This document shows positions 1 through 7,600 of a stretch of DNA of 12,858 nt, in pieces (position 1 is the first letter of the stretch; each line of letters begins with the position of its first letter). Under the pieces are notes generated by a model. The model ran no database searches, had not been told where the DNA came from, and saw only the letters and a list, made by a program, of their open reading frames with translations. The translations under genes were made by a program, and so were the position numbers. This DNA comes from an uncultured Sphingomonadaceae bacterium. Lineage in GTDB: Bacteria; Pseudomonadota; Alphaproteobacteria; Sphingomonadales; Sphingomonadaceae. The DNA lies in NCBI GenBank assembly GCA_946479505.1, contig CAMLGC010000070.1:1-12858 (forward strand). The letters are read 5' to 3'.

Positions 1-1474
1 TGGTCGCGATCGTCACCGCCGACTTGCGACCCGCCTGCGAAACGATGTGCGCCTCCATCTCGTGGTAGCGCGCGTTGAGCACTTTGTGCGCCACCTTTTC
101 CTTTTCGAGGAAGTCGGCGAGCATCTCGGACTTCTCAATGGAGACGGTACCGACCAGCACGGGCTGGCCCCTCTCGGCATGGACCTTGATCTTCTTGGCG
201 ATCGCAGCAAACTTGTCCGCGGTGTTCTTGTAGAACTCGTCCTGCTCGTCCTCGCGCCGGATCGGCAGATTGGTCGGGATGGTGACGACGTTCATCTTGT
301 AGATGTCGTAAAATTCGGCCGCCTCGGTCGCGGCGGTGCCGGTCATTCCCGAAAGCTTGGGATACATGCGGAAATAATTCTGGAAGGTGATCGAGGCCAT
401 CGTCTGGTTCTCGGGCTCGATATGGGCGCCTTCCTTGGCCTCCACCGCCTGGTGCAGCCCTTCGGACCAGCGCCGCCCCTCCATCATTCGGCCGGTGAAT
501 TCGTCGATGATGACGACCTTGTCGTCCTTGACGATATAGTCGATGTCGCGCTTGAACATCACGTTCGCGCGGAGAGCCTGGTTGAGGTGGTGGACCACCT
601 GCGTGTTCTCGAAATCATAGAGGTTCGCGCCTTCGAGCAGCCCCGCGGCCTCCAGCATGCGCTCGGCCTTTTCGGTGCCGTCCTCGGTGAGGACGATCGA
701 CTTCTGCTTCTCGTCCAATTCGTAATCGTCAGGCACGAACTGCTTCACGACGACGTCAACCTGCTTGTAAAGCTCCGACTTGTCATCGGTCGGCCCCGAG
801 ATGATGAGCGGGGTGCGCGCCTCGTCGATCAGAATCGAATCGACCTCGTCGACGATCGCGAAGTTGAACGGCCGCTGCACCATCGAGGCGCGCTCGTATT
901 TCATGTTGTCGCGCAGATAGTCGAAGCCGAACTCATTGTTGGTGCCGTAGGTAATGTCGGCGGCATAGGATTCGCGCCGCTGCTGATCGGTGAGATTGGG
1001 GATGATCGTGCCGACGGTAAGCCCGAGATAGCGATACACCTGCCCCATCCAGTCGGCATCGCGGCTGGCGAGATAATCGTTGACCGTGACGACGTGGACG
1101 CCCTTGCCCGGAAGCGCGTTGAGATAGGTGGCGAGCGTCGCCACCAGAGTCTTGCCCTCGCCGGTGCGCATCTCGGCGATCTCGCCGCGGTGGAGCACGA
1201 TGCCGCCGATCATCTGAACGTCGTAATGCCGCTGGCCGAGCACGCGTTTGGCCGCCTCGCGTACGGTCGCAAAGGCTTCGGGAAGCAGGCTGTCGAGGCT
1301 CTCGCCCGCTTCGAGCCGCTCGCGGAAGCGCGCGGTCTGGCGCTTGAGCTCATCCTCGCTCATGGCCGAGATGGTCGGCTCGAAACCGTTGATCTTGTTG
1401 ACGATCGATCCGAGCGACTTGACGTAGCGGTCGTTCGACGACCCGAAAATCGATTTGGCAAAGCTGCCGAGCAT
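1..1474 (-). CDS. secA: Protein translocase ATPase SecA (N-terminal part, C-terminus beyond window)
   Basis: SecA is the cytoplasmic motor ATPase that drives unfolded preproteins through SecYEG. The 491 codons visible are about half of a usual ~900-residue SecA; the rest lies past the left edge. The protein begins [16 protein letters not shown]. Walker A (MRTGEGKT) is near residues 102-109 and the DEVD Walker B box starts at residue 209, the same numbering as E. coli SecA. They are followed by [16 protein letters not shown], the preprotein-binding region and NBD2 motifs such as [14 protein letters not shown] and [17 protein letters not shown]. The ATG at 1474-1472 is chosen because it gives the canonical MLG start and has AGGA (1485-1482) upstream at good spacing. 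The 129-base leader back to the small upstream ORF is rich in hairpins. No truncation or missing motif is seen in the visible half. Confidence 0.97.
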   Translation of the reverse strand, partial: MLGSFAKSIFGSSNDRYVKSLGSIVNKINGFEPTISAMSEDELKRQTARFRERLEAGESLDSLLPEAFATVREAAKRVLGQRHYDVQMIGGIVLHRGEIAEMRTGEGKTLVATLATYLNALPGKGVHVVTVNDYLASRDADWMGQVYRYLGLTVGTIIPNLTDQQRRESYAADITYGTNNEFGFDYLRDNMKYERASMVQRPFNFAIVDEVDSILIDEARTPLIISGPTDDKSELYKQVDVVVKQFVPDDYELDEKQKSIVLTEDGTEKAERMLEAAGLLEGANLYDFENTQVVHHLNQALRANVMFKRDIDYIVKDDKVVIIDEFTGRMMEGRRWSEGLHQAVEAKEGAHIEPENQTMASITFQNYFRMYPKLSGMTGTAATEAAEFYDIYKMNVVTIPTNLPIRREDEQDEFYKNTADKFAAIAKKIKVHAERGQPVLVGTVSIEKSEMLADFLEKEKVAHKVLNARYHEMEAHIVSQAGRKSAVTIAT

Positions 1475-1504
1475 GGCGGAATCCTGTTCGTTCTGAATAC
1501 GGGT

Positions 1505-1527
1505 GCCGATGTACCGCGCACATCCGC
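1505..1527 (-). other. Predicted hairpin in the secA leader
   Basis: On the minus strand, GATGT and ACATC can pair across a seven-base loop, with two more pairs outside a G-G mismatch. The structure lies 20 bases upstream of the secA Shine-Dalgarno and does not include it. It is of modest strength, and no function can be read from the sequence alone. Confidence 0.3.
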
Positions 1528-1569
1528 TGGGGAGGGCAGCGCGCCGGCTGGAATGTCGGGTGCGATGTA

Positions 1570-1595
1570 GGCGCTGCGCACGCCTGCGCAACGCC
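1570..1595 (-). promoter_or_regulatory. Strong hairpin downstream of the small ORF, in the secA leader
   Basis: In the minus-strand transcript, arms GGCGTTGCGCA and TGCGCAGCGCC form 11 pairs (one G-U) around a GGCG loop. No U-run follows, so it is not a classical intrinsic terminator. It shares bases 1593-1595 with the hairpin around the stop codon of the small ORF, so the two cannot both form fully. It could be an attenuator or switch in the secA leader, an mRNA 3'-end stabiliser, or a structure with no role. Confidence 0.45.
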
Positions 1596-1617
1596 GATGC
1601 TCGCTATTCGAGCCGGC
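1593..1617 (-). promoter_or_regulatory. Hairpin with the small ORF's stop codon in its loop
   Basis: On the minus strand, GCCG-GCTCG pairs with CGAGC-CGGC, nine pairs with a two-base AT bulge. The five-base loop AATAG contains the TAG stop of the small ORF (1606-1604). A ribosome held at the last codons of that ORF would cover the 5' arm and release the 3' arm, which shares three bases with the next hairpin. The pairing is read directly; the regulatory meaning is inference. Confidence 0.4.
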
Positions 1618-1891
1618 GCTCGGGCGCTTGACGCGAGAGCGGGACGAGCGCGAGCCTCGTCAGCGGTGCGTCGATGCGGCGCGCGTCAGAAGGAACGCGA
1701 AGACCCTCGATCGCCAGAGCGACGCGTGCCGATGCAATCGTTCGCGCGGCGGCAATTGCCCGCGAACCGGCCTCAGCCGCTTCGATTGCCGCCGTGCTGC
1801 CAAGCGCCACCTGCTGCGTGCGCGCCGGGGCTTGGCCGGACAGCCCGGCAACGCCTGCGAGCATCGCATAGAGGAGGAGCAGCAGTTCCAC
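1604..1891 (-). CDS. Small 95-aa protein with hydrophobic N-terminus upstream of secA; possible export-sensing leader peptide
   Basis: I do not recognise this family. The ORF starts at GTG (1891-1889), with AGGAG (1900-1896) four bases upstream; an in-frame stop upstream rules out a longer start. Residues 3-17 are strongly hydrophobic (LLLLLYAMLAGVAGL), followed by SGQAPA, where a signal peptidase could cut. The n-region carries Glu2 and no Lys or Arg, which is atypical for a signal peptide. Residues 33-63 are Ala-rich with spaced Arg and Glu, probably helical. The C-terminus is LSRQAPERRLE, with R87 and P90. It is on the secA strand, 129 bases upstream, and its stop codon sits in a hairpin loop. 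Size, N-terminal segment, position and the R-x-x-P end resemble SecM-type arrest peptides, but the SecM Trp, Ile and Gly determinants are absent. It could also be an ordinary small secreted protein or a chance ORF; several third positions are A/T, unlike its neighbours. Confidence 0.5.
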   Translation of the reverse strand: MELLLLLYAMLAGVAGLSGQAPARTQQVALGSTAAIEAAEAGSRAIAAARTIASARVALAIEGLRVPSDARRIDAPLTRLALVPLSRQAPERRLE

Positions 1892-1895
1892 GGGT

Positions 1896-1900
1896 CTCCT
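1896..1900 (-). promoter_or_regulatory. Shine-Dalgarno for the small ORF
   Basis: The transcript reads AGGAG, then ACCC, then the GTG start at 1891. The spacing of four is short but workable. This site is the main reason to take the 95-codon ORF seriously and to place its start at GTG and not at the internal ATG (residue 10), which has no such site. Confidence 0.45.
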
Positions 1901-1991
1901 GACGGATCAGCGGGCGCGGGGCACACGACGCGTCGGCAATAGAAGCGCCGTCCGCGCGCGTCGACTCCTAATCGCTGGACGAAACGGTATC

Positions 1992-2408
1992 CTACAGCGG
2001 CAGGTCGCCGTCATCGCTCGGCAACGGCGCGCTCAGCTTCCAGCGCATTCCCGATTTCCATACGCCGACTACCGGCGTGCCGGACGCGTCGATCGCCGGC
2101 TTGAAATGGCCGTTGGTGACGACGAGCGCGCAGGTGGTGCTGTCGAGCAGCGGTGAACCGCTGGTCTGGAGGATGTTGCACGAGGTCACCCGTCCCTGCG
2201 CGTCGACATCGACCGAAAAGACGGTGCGGCCTTCCTGTCCGGCCGCCTTGGCGGTGGGGGGATAAGCGTCGGCGGGGAACCAGCTCGTGGGATCCCCGAT
2301 CGGTGTCGGCGCCGGCGTTTCGGGCGTCGACTGCGCGATGGTCGGCATACTCGCCGCCGCGAACGCCAGTGCGATATACCCGCGAAGAAAAAACATCCTA
2401 TTCGTCAT
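1992..2408 (-). CDS. Secreted TonB C-terminal-domain protein (energy transducer TonB-like)
   Basis: This 138-residue protein has a short basic N-terminus (R4, R9), a hydrophobic stretch at about residues 11-20 and a likely signal-peptidase site near TIA-QS (25/26). A Pro/Thr-rich linker runs over about residues 27-45. Residues 49-127 match a TonB_C fold: YPPTAKAAGQEGRTVFSV, then DAQGRV, SGSPLLDSTTCALV and HFKPAIDASGTPVV. C77 and C93 sit where a periplasmic disulfide is plausible. Full TonB keeps an uncleaved N-terminal anchor for ExbB/ExbD and a long Pro-rich spacer. Here the spacer is short and the protein may be released into the periplasm, so transport of iron chelates is not implied. Stand-alone TonB_C proteins of unknown role are common in sphingomonads. 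The start at 2408 lacks a clear Shine-Dalgarno; Met5 (2396) is an alternative. The gene is divergent from argJ and 100 bases upstream of the small ORF. Confidence 0.8.
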   Translation of the reverse strand: MTNRMFFLRGYIALAFAAASMPTIAQSTPETPAPTPIGDPTSWFPADAYPPTAKAAGQEGRTVFSVDVDAQGRVTSCNILQTSGSPLLDSTTCALVVTNGHFKPAIDASGTPVVGVWKSGMRWKLSAPLPSDDGDLPL

Positions 2409-2453
2409 CGCGCCAAACTACCGCGTCGCACCGCCTGTGTCACGCCCGCCGGG

Positions 2454-2481
2454 TTGCTTCATGTCGACGACGCGCTAACAC
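2454..2481 (+). promoter_or_regulatory. Possible argJ promoter
   Basis: TTGCTT (2454-2459) and TAACAC (2476-2481), separated by 16 bases, resemble -35 and -10 elements. Transcription would begin near 2488, leaving a leader of about 25 bases with the argJ Shine-Dalgarno inside it. The -10 match is weak. The site lies within the 104-base divergent gap between the TonB-like gene and argJ. Confidence 0.3.
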
Positions 2482-2499
2482 CCTGCGTCGCCACCACTC

Positions 2500-2504
2500 G
2501 GGAG
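2500..2504 (+). promoter_or_regulatory. Shine-Dalgarno deciding the argJ GTG start
   Basis: GGGAG lies eight bases before GTG at 2513-2515. The frame is open much further upstream (to about 2153), but that stretch runs antisense through the TonB-like gene. This site fixes the real start at 2513. Confidence 0.8.
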
Positions 2505-2512
2505 TTCTTCGC

Positions 2513-3739
2513 GTGCCCACCCGTTCGCCGCTCGCGCCCGCGCGCTTTCCCGATCTGCCGCCGATCGCGGGCGCCGGCCTTCGCATCGCCCGGGCGCGGT
2601 ACAAGGCGTGGGACCGATGCGATCTCACCTTCGTGACGCTCGATCCGGGCACCGCCGTCGCGGGCGTGCTGACGCAGAGCAAATGCCCCTCGCCCGAGGT
2701 CGAATGGTGTCGCAAGGCGCTGACTCTGGGCGAGGCGCGCGCGCTCGTCGTCAATGCGGGCAACTCGAACGCCTTCACCGGCAATCGCGGCCGCGCGGCG
2801 GTCGAGGCGATCGCCGCGCGTGCCGCCGCGCATCTCGGGTGCAATCCTTCGGACATATTCGTCGCCTCGACGGGGGTGATCGGCGTGCCCTTGCCGATCG
2901 ACAGGGCCGAAGCCGGGCTCGACGCCGCCTTTACCGCCGAGCCGTGCGGCTGGGAGGATGCGGCAGCGACAATTATGACGACCGACACCTTCCCCAAGGC
3001 CGCAACCACGACCGCGATCGTCGATGGCCGCACGATAACGCTGGTCGGCATCATCAAGGGCTCTGGGATGATCGCGCCCGACATGGCGACGATGCTCGGC
3101 TTCATCTTCACCGACGCGGCCGTCGAGCCCGCCTTCCTCCGGGCTGCGCTCAATGCCGCCAACCGCACCAGCTTCTCGTGCATCACGGTCGACAGCGACA
3201 CTTCGACCAGCGACACCGTGCTCGCCTTCGCGACCGGCAAGGCGGGCAACACCCCCCTCGCCCACGCCGATGATGCGGGCGCCGATGCCTTCGCGTCCGC
3301 GCTGGGCGACCTGTGCCTTCAACTCGCGCATCTGGTCGTGCGCGACGGCGAAGGCGCGACCAAGTTCATCACCGTCGACGTGACGGGCGCCTCCTCCGAC
3401 GAGAGCGCGCACCGGATCGCCAAAGCGATCGCCGATTCGCCGTTGGTGAAGACCGCCATCGCGGGCGAGGACGCCAATTGGGGCCGTGTCGTGATGGCGG
3501 TCGGCAAGGCGGGAGAGCCCGCCGAGCGCGACGGGCTCGCGATCCGCTTCGGCGAGACGCAGGTCGCCGAGGGCGGGCTCGCGGTGGAAGGCTACGACGA
3601 GGCCCCGGTCGCCGCGCATCTCAAGGGCAAGGAGGTCGAGATCGGGGTGGACCTCGGCCTGGGGGATGGCCGCGCGATCGTGTGGACGTGCGATCTGACG
3701 CACGGCTATATCTCGATCAACGCCGATTACCGGAGCTGA
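2513..3739 (+). CDS. argJ: Bifunctional ornithine acetyltransferase / N-acetylglutamate synthase ArgJ
   Basis: ArgJ transfers acetyl from N-acetylornithine to glutamate in the cyclic arginine pathway, and many family members also acetylate glutamate with acetyl-CoA. The 408-residue product has the expected family length. It starts at GTG after a good Shine-Dalgarno and reads VPTRSPLAPARFPDLPPIAG, typical of alphaproteobacterial ArgJ. Visible hallmarks are YKAWDRCDLTF, NAGNSNAFTG, the oxyanion-hole Thr-Gly (T120-G121 in ASTGVIGVPLP), and KGSGMIAPDMATMLGF. In this last motif T193 should be both the self-cleavage point between the alpha and beta chains and the acyl nucleophile. EDANWGRV and the C-terminal THGYISINADYRS are also intact. 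Whether this enzyme is mono- or bifunctional cannot be read with certainty. The GFA-family gene follows four bases later, so the two are probably cotranscribed. No arginine-repressor site was recognised upstream. Confidence 0.96.
   Translation: MPTRSPLAPARFPDLPPIAGAGLRIARARYKAWDRCDLTFVTLDPGTAVAGVLTQSKCPSPEVEWCRKALTLGEARALVVNAGNSNAFTGNRGRAAVEAIAARAAAHLGCNPSDIFVASTGVIGVPLPIDRAEAGLDAAFTAEPCGWEDAAATIMTTDTFPKAATTTAIVDGRTITLVGIIKGSGMIAPDMATMLGFIFTDAAVEPAFLRAALNAANRTSFSCITVDSDTSTSDTVLAFATGKAGNTPLAHADDAGADAFASALGDLCLQLAHLVVRDGEGATKFITVDVTGASSDESAHRIAKAIADSPLVKTAIAGEDANWGRVVMAVGKAGEPAERDGLAIRFGETQVAEGGLAVEGYDEAPVAAHLKGKEVEIGVDLGLGDGRAIVWTCDLTHGYISINADYRS
3732..3735 (+). promoter_or_regulatory. Shine-Dalgarno of the GFA gene inside the argJ end
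   Basis: GGAG lies within the last sense codons of argJ, eight bases before ATG at 3744. Ribosomes finishing argJ are therefore placed to start on the next gene, which indicates translational coupling. Confidence 0.7.
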
Positions 3740-3743
3740 ACCG

Positions 3744-4181
3744 ATGCAGACGGGAGGATGCGCATGCGGGACGGTGCGCTACGAGCTCAAGAGCACGCCG
3801 TTCGATGCCGGCTGGTGCCATTGTCGGACATGCCAGCTCAATTCGGGCGCACCGGCGATGGTGTTCGCGAGCGTGCCGATGGGGGATCTGGTCTTCACCC
3901 GGGGTGAGGATGCGGTGAAGCGCTTCAAGTCGAGCGATTTCGGCCACCGGCTGTTTTGCGGCCGCTGCGGCACGCCGATCGCGATGCAGGTCGACCACCA
4001 GCCCGAAACGATCGACTTCAGCGTCGCGGCGCTCGACGCGCCCGAGAATGTACCGCCCGGCTTCCACATCTTCGAGGCAAGCCGCATTCCGTGGTTCGAA
4101 ACCGCCGACGCGCTCCCGCGCCACGCTCGGTTCCGGCCCGATACGCGGGGTTTGGCGGAGGGACAGACCGAGGTGGAATGA
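3744..4181 (+). CDS. GFA-family (glutathione-dependent formaldehyde-activating-like) zinc-binding protein
   Basis: This 145-residue protein has the GFA-domain cysteine pattern. C6 and C8 (GGCACGTVRY), C25-H-C27-R-T-C30 (GWCHCRTCQ) and C72-x2-C75 (FCGRCGTPI) are placed to bind a structural and a labile zinc ion. The fold was named for Gfa, which was proposed to help formaldehyde react with glutathione, but most members have no proven activity and the name should not be taken as function. No signal peptide or membrane segment is present, so it is probably cytoplasmic. The ATG at 3744 is supported by a Shine-Dalgarno inside the end of argJ. The link with arginine synthesis is positional only. 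The gene ends about 55 bases before the convergent trxA, with a hairpin between them. Confidence 0.93.
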   Translation: MQTGGCACGTVRYELKSTPFDAGWCHCRTCQLNSGAPAMVFASVPMGDLVFTRGEDAVKRFKSSDFGHRLFCGRCGTPIAMQVDHQPETIDFSVAALDAPENVPPGFHIFEASRIPWFETADALPRHARFRPDTRGLAEGQTEVE

Positions 4182-4203
4182 CCCGCCTCCTTCGATGGGC
4201 GGC

Positions 4204-4230
4204 TCCCTCCCCCTTCCAAAGGGAGAGGGA
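4204..4230. terminator. Hairpin between convergent genes, probable bidirectional terminator or intergenic repeat
   Basis: Arms TCCCTCCCCCTT (4204-4215) and AAGGGAGAGGGA (4219-4230) pair over 12 positions with one C-A mismatch around a three-base loop. No T-run follows on either strand. It lies between the GFA gene and the trxA stop codon, five bases from the latter. Similar CCCTC/GAGGG hairpins recur between genes in many GC-rich proteobacteria, so it may be one copy of a dispersed repeat. Its position suits 3'-end protection or termination for both transcripts. Confidence 0.5.
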
Positions 4231-4235
4231 AGTCA

Positions 4236-4559
4236 TCACCCCAGCTCATTCTCCAGCCAGGCCTTGATTCGGCTCTTGGGCTCCGCGCCGACCTTGGTCG
4301 CGGCGGGGGCGCCGGCCTTGAACAGGATCATCGTCGGAATGCCGCGCACGCCATAACGGCCGGGGGCATCGGGATTGTCGTCGATGTTGAGCTTGGCGAT
4401 CGTGACCTGTCCGCCGAGCTCGTCGGAAATCTCCTCGAGGCTCGGCCCGATCATCTTGCACGGCCCGCACCATTCGGCCCAGAAATCGACGAGCACCGGC
4501 CCATCGGCATCGAGCACATCGTTCTTGAAGCTGGAATCGGTGATCTGCTTGGTCGCCAT
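4236..4559 (-). CDS. trxA: Thioredoxin
   Basis: Thioredoxin reduces cytoplasmic protein disulfides (for example in ribonucleotide reductase and PAPS reductase) and is recharged by thioredoxin reductase. The 107-residue product has the standard length. It carries the [14 protein letters not shown] active site, with redox cysteines C31 and C34, and the cis-proline loop GIPT (P75). D25, the buried acid typical of the family, is also present. The frame stays open far upstream through the end of addA, but ATG at 4559 has a strong AGGAG at the right distance and gives the canonical [11 protein letters not shown] start. The gene lies 47 bases downstream of addA on the same strand and is the last gene of the tsaE-amgK-murU-addB-addA-trxA row. 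Given the gap and its own ribosome site, it may also have its own promoter, although none is obvious. Confidence 0.97.
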   Translation of the reverse strand: MATKQITDSSFKNDVLDADGPVLVDFWAEWCGPCKMIGPSLEEISDELGGQVTIAKLNIDDNPDAPGRYGVRGIPTMILFKAGAPAATKVGAEPKSRIKAWLENELG

Positions 4560-4567
4560 CGTCGGTT

Positions 4568-4572
4568 CTCCT
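4568..4572 (-). promoter_or_regulatory. Shine-Dalgarno deciding the trxA start
   Basis: The transcript reads AAAGGAG, then eight bases, then ATG at 4559. It is the strongest ribosome site in the window. It separates trxA from an upstream open frame that would otherwise look like a fusion of about 340 residues. Confidence 0.85.
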
Positions 4573-4606
4573 TTAGGGGCCAAGGTAGGCAGGCGGGGCT
4601 GCTTGC

Positions 4607-7600
4607 TCAACCGTCGGGCGCCAACCTTTGTTGCGCCGCCGGCAAGCCGGGCTTGTGCCGCGCGAGAAGTCCGTCCGAGAGCTCGAACAGGGCGGGGCCG
4701 CCGGTGTAGAGCAGCGACGCCGATACCGGCCGATCGGGGAAGATCACCCGCAGCGCCTCGGCATAGGCGGCCATCTGGCGCAGGTGATAGGCGGGAATGT
4801 CGTCGAGCGAGCGCGGCACCTTCCGGCCGGTCTTGAAGTCGATCACCTGCACGCCCGCGTCGGTAACGAGCAGCCGATCGATCGTGCCCGCGACGACGAG
4901 CCCGTCGCCCAGCACCGCGGCTACCGGCGCCTCGGCGAGCGCGTCGGGGCCGAACAGCTCCGCGAGGCGAGGATCGTCGAGCACCTCGAGCACGGTCTTC
5001 GTCAGCGTTGCGCGGTCGGCGGCATCGGCGACCTGCCCCACCTCGCGCAGCCACCGCTCGGCTGCCGCCGAGCGGTCGGCGCGCGCCACCGGGGGCAGAC
5101 GCTCGAACAGCACGTGAATCAGCCGCCCGCGCTCGGCGGCAGCACGCAGCGCGAGGCTCGGTGGCGGATCGGCGACATCGTCCTCGCCCAGAGCCGATGG
5201 CGCAAGCGGACGCGGCGGCCGCGCCTCGACGGGCGCCTGGTCGCGCGCCCACTCGGGAAAATCGGGCTCGCAGGCGACAATTGCCGCTTCAATGGGCTTG
5301 GCCGCCACCGGTCGCTGAGGCTCGCGGCCAACAAAGACCCGTTCCCCCTCCCCCGCCGGCACGCCGAGCACCGTCATCGCCCTGTCGGCGGCCGCATACC
5401 AGCTCGCCTCGGGCGGCACTCCCTTGGCGCGCGGCCCCAGCGCGCCTGCAATCACGAGCTGTTCCTCGGCTCGCGTCGCCGCGACGTAGAAGAGCCGCCA
5501 ATGCTCCTGGAGTTCGCGCGCCTCGCTGTCCTCGGCGAGGCTCGCGATATCGCCGCCGCGCTCGGCCTTGCGCGGGCGAAAGATCGGGATGCGCGCACGC
5601 CCGTCCGGCTTCCATTCGAGAATGTCGCGCCGCGCGGATGTCGGATCGGCGGCCGCATCGGCGAGGATCACCACCGGCGCCTGCAATCCCTTGGCGCCGT
5701 GCGCGGTCATCACGCGCACGGCATCGAGCGGCGCCGACGGGTCGCGGACGATCTCCACGTCGCCGCGGTCGAACCAGTCGACGAAGAGCTGGAGCGAGGG
5801 CGCGGCGACGGTCTCGAACTCGAGCGCCGCGTTGAGCAGCTCCTCGATCGGATCGCGCGCCTCCTGCCCGAGCCGACGGATGAGCTTGCGGCGGCCATCG
5901 AGCGGCCCCGTCAGCAGCTCTTCGAGGAACTGGTAGGGGGTCGCGATGTCGGCGCGCGCGAGCATGGCGTCGAGCGGACCGAGCCGTTCGCGCTGCGTGT
6001 CGCGCAGGTGACGCCATAGCGGCACGCCGCGCCCGCGTGGCGCGGCGGCGTCCATCAACTCGTCCTGGCTCCAGCCGATCAGCGGCGAGACGAGCAGGCT
6101 CGCGAGCGACAGATCGTCCTCGGGCTGGAGCACGAAGCGGATCGCGGCGAGCAGATCCTGCACCGCGAGCGGCGCGTTGAGCCGCAGCCGATCAACCCCC
6201 GCGACGGGCACGCCTTCCGCATAGAGCCGCGCGACCAGAAGTGATGCGAGCTCGCCGCGGCGCTTGACGAGGATCATCACGTCTTCGGGGCGGACCGGCC
6301 GGCCCTTGCTTCCGAGCATGCCGCCGTCGATCATCGCGCGGACGGCGCGCGCGATCTGCCCCGCGAGCGCACGCGTCGCGTCGCCGATCCAGCCTTCCTC
6401 GTCCTCCTCCGCGCTGCCGCCGTCGTCGGTGGTGGCAGGCCAGAGCGTGATCCGGCCGGGGCCCGGCACCTCGCTGGCATGCGCCTCGATGCCGCCGATC
6501 TCACCCAGCGCATCGGCACCGATCGCCTCGATCGCAGCATCGACGAATTCGAGCACCGGCGGCGTCGAGCGGAACGATTGCGTCAGCGAAAGCCGCTCGA
6601 ACGGCACGCCGTCGCGCGCGACCCGATCGAATGCATCGTCCGCAAGTCGTTTGAAGCGCCTTCCCGCCCAGGCGAAATTGAGCGGATCGGTGCCCTGAAA
6701 GCCGAAGATCGCCTGCTTGAAGTCACCGACGGTGAACAAGGTCCGCGTGGCCCCGGCGTGCGCGCCCTCGCCCGCGAAAAACTCCTCGGCAAGCTTGTCG
6801 ATGATCGTCCACTGGTCGAGATTGGTGTCCTGCGCCTCGTCGATCAGAATATGGTCGGTCGCCTGGTCGAGCTTGTAGCGCACCCAATCGCCCATTCCCG
6901 GCTGTTCGAGCAGCGCCACCGCGCGCCCGATCAGATCGTCGAAATCGACCGCGCCGGCACGCCGTTTGGCAAGCGCATAGCGCTCGGCATATTCGGTTCC
7001 CACTTCCAGCGCGGCGGCGAGCAGATCGGCATAGCCCGCGCGCGTCCGCATCGCGAGCAGCTCGCCGCACGCGCCGTGGAGCCGCGTCGCCGCCTCGGCA
7101 TAGTCGTCGTCCTGCGGTGCCTGCCCCTTGCCGAACGAGCGCGGCTCACCATCGGCCTTGGCCCAGACGAGGTGCAATTCGGCGAGCATCTCGACACGCC
7201 CTTCAGGCGTACAGCCGCGCCAGGAGGCGATGACGTCGGCGCGCGCGAGACCATTCCTGGTGCCCCAGGCCGCGTTCATCGACGCGACCATATCGAGCGC
7301 TGCAAGATCGAACGCGTCGTCGTGGCACGCAGCGAGCAACGCCGCCTCGACATCCTCGCTCGGTACGTCGAGCGCGCGGCGCACGAATGGCCGGATGCCG
7401 CCGCGCGGCAGCGTCTCGAGACCCGATCGCGCACGGGCGCAGGCGGTGAGGAATGCCTCCGCCCCGCCCTCGCCAAGCCTGAGACTCAGCGCGCCGATCG
7501 TATCGATCACCTGCCCGCGCCCCTCGCGCTCGGCATCGACGAGCATCTCGGCGAGCGTTTCGCGCATCAGCACCGCTTCCTCGCGCGGTTCGAGCGGCCG

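Noticed and set aside
47..1570. 507-codon plus-strand open frame opposite secA
   Set aside because: It is antisense to secA, and its composition mirrors the codon positions of that gene. The Leu/Val/Asp-rich sequence is typical of an antisense shadow.
1360..1581. 73-codon minus-strand ORF crossing the secA start, as an alternative leader peptide
   Set aside because: It runs 100 bases into secA in another frame, lacks a ribosome site and a hydrophobic segment, and is rich in Ser, Arg and Pro like other shadows.
1926..1935. Ten-base palindrome CGACGCGTCG as an operator in the gap 1892-1991
   Set aside because: Such palindromes are expected by chance at this GC content. There is no second copy and no convincing promoter in this 100-base gap.
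1628..1942. 104-codon plus-strand ORF opposite the small leader ORF
   Set aside because: It is very Arg-rich, without a ribosome site or domain. The opposite strand has the better start and a plausible N-terminal segment.
2459..3703. 414-codon minus-strand open frame opposite argJ
   Set aside because: It is antisense to a well-supported argJ, with no ribosome site or family resemblance.
4236..5252. Apparent 338-residue protein ending in thioredoxin (possible fusion)
   Set aside because: The N-terminal part is an out-of-frame reading of addA rich in Arg and Ala. trxA has its own strong Shine-Dalgarno and canonical start at 4559.
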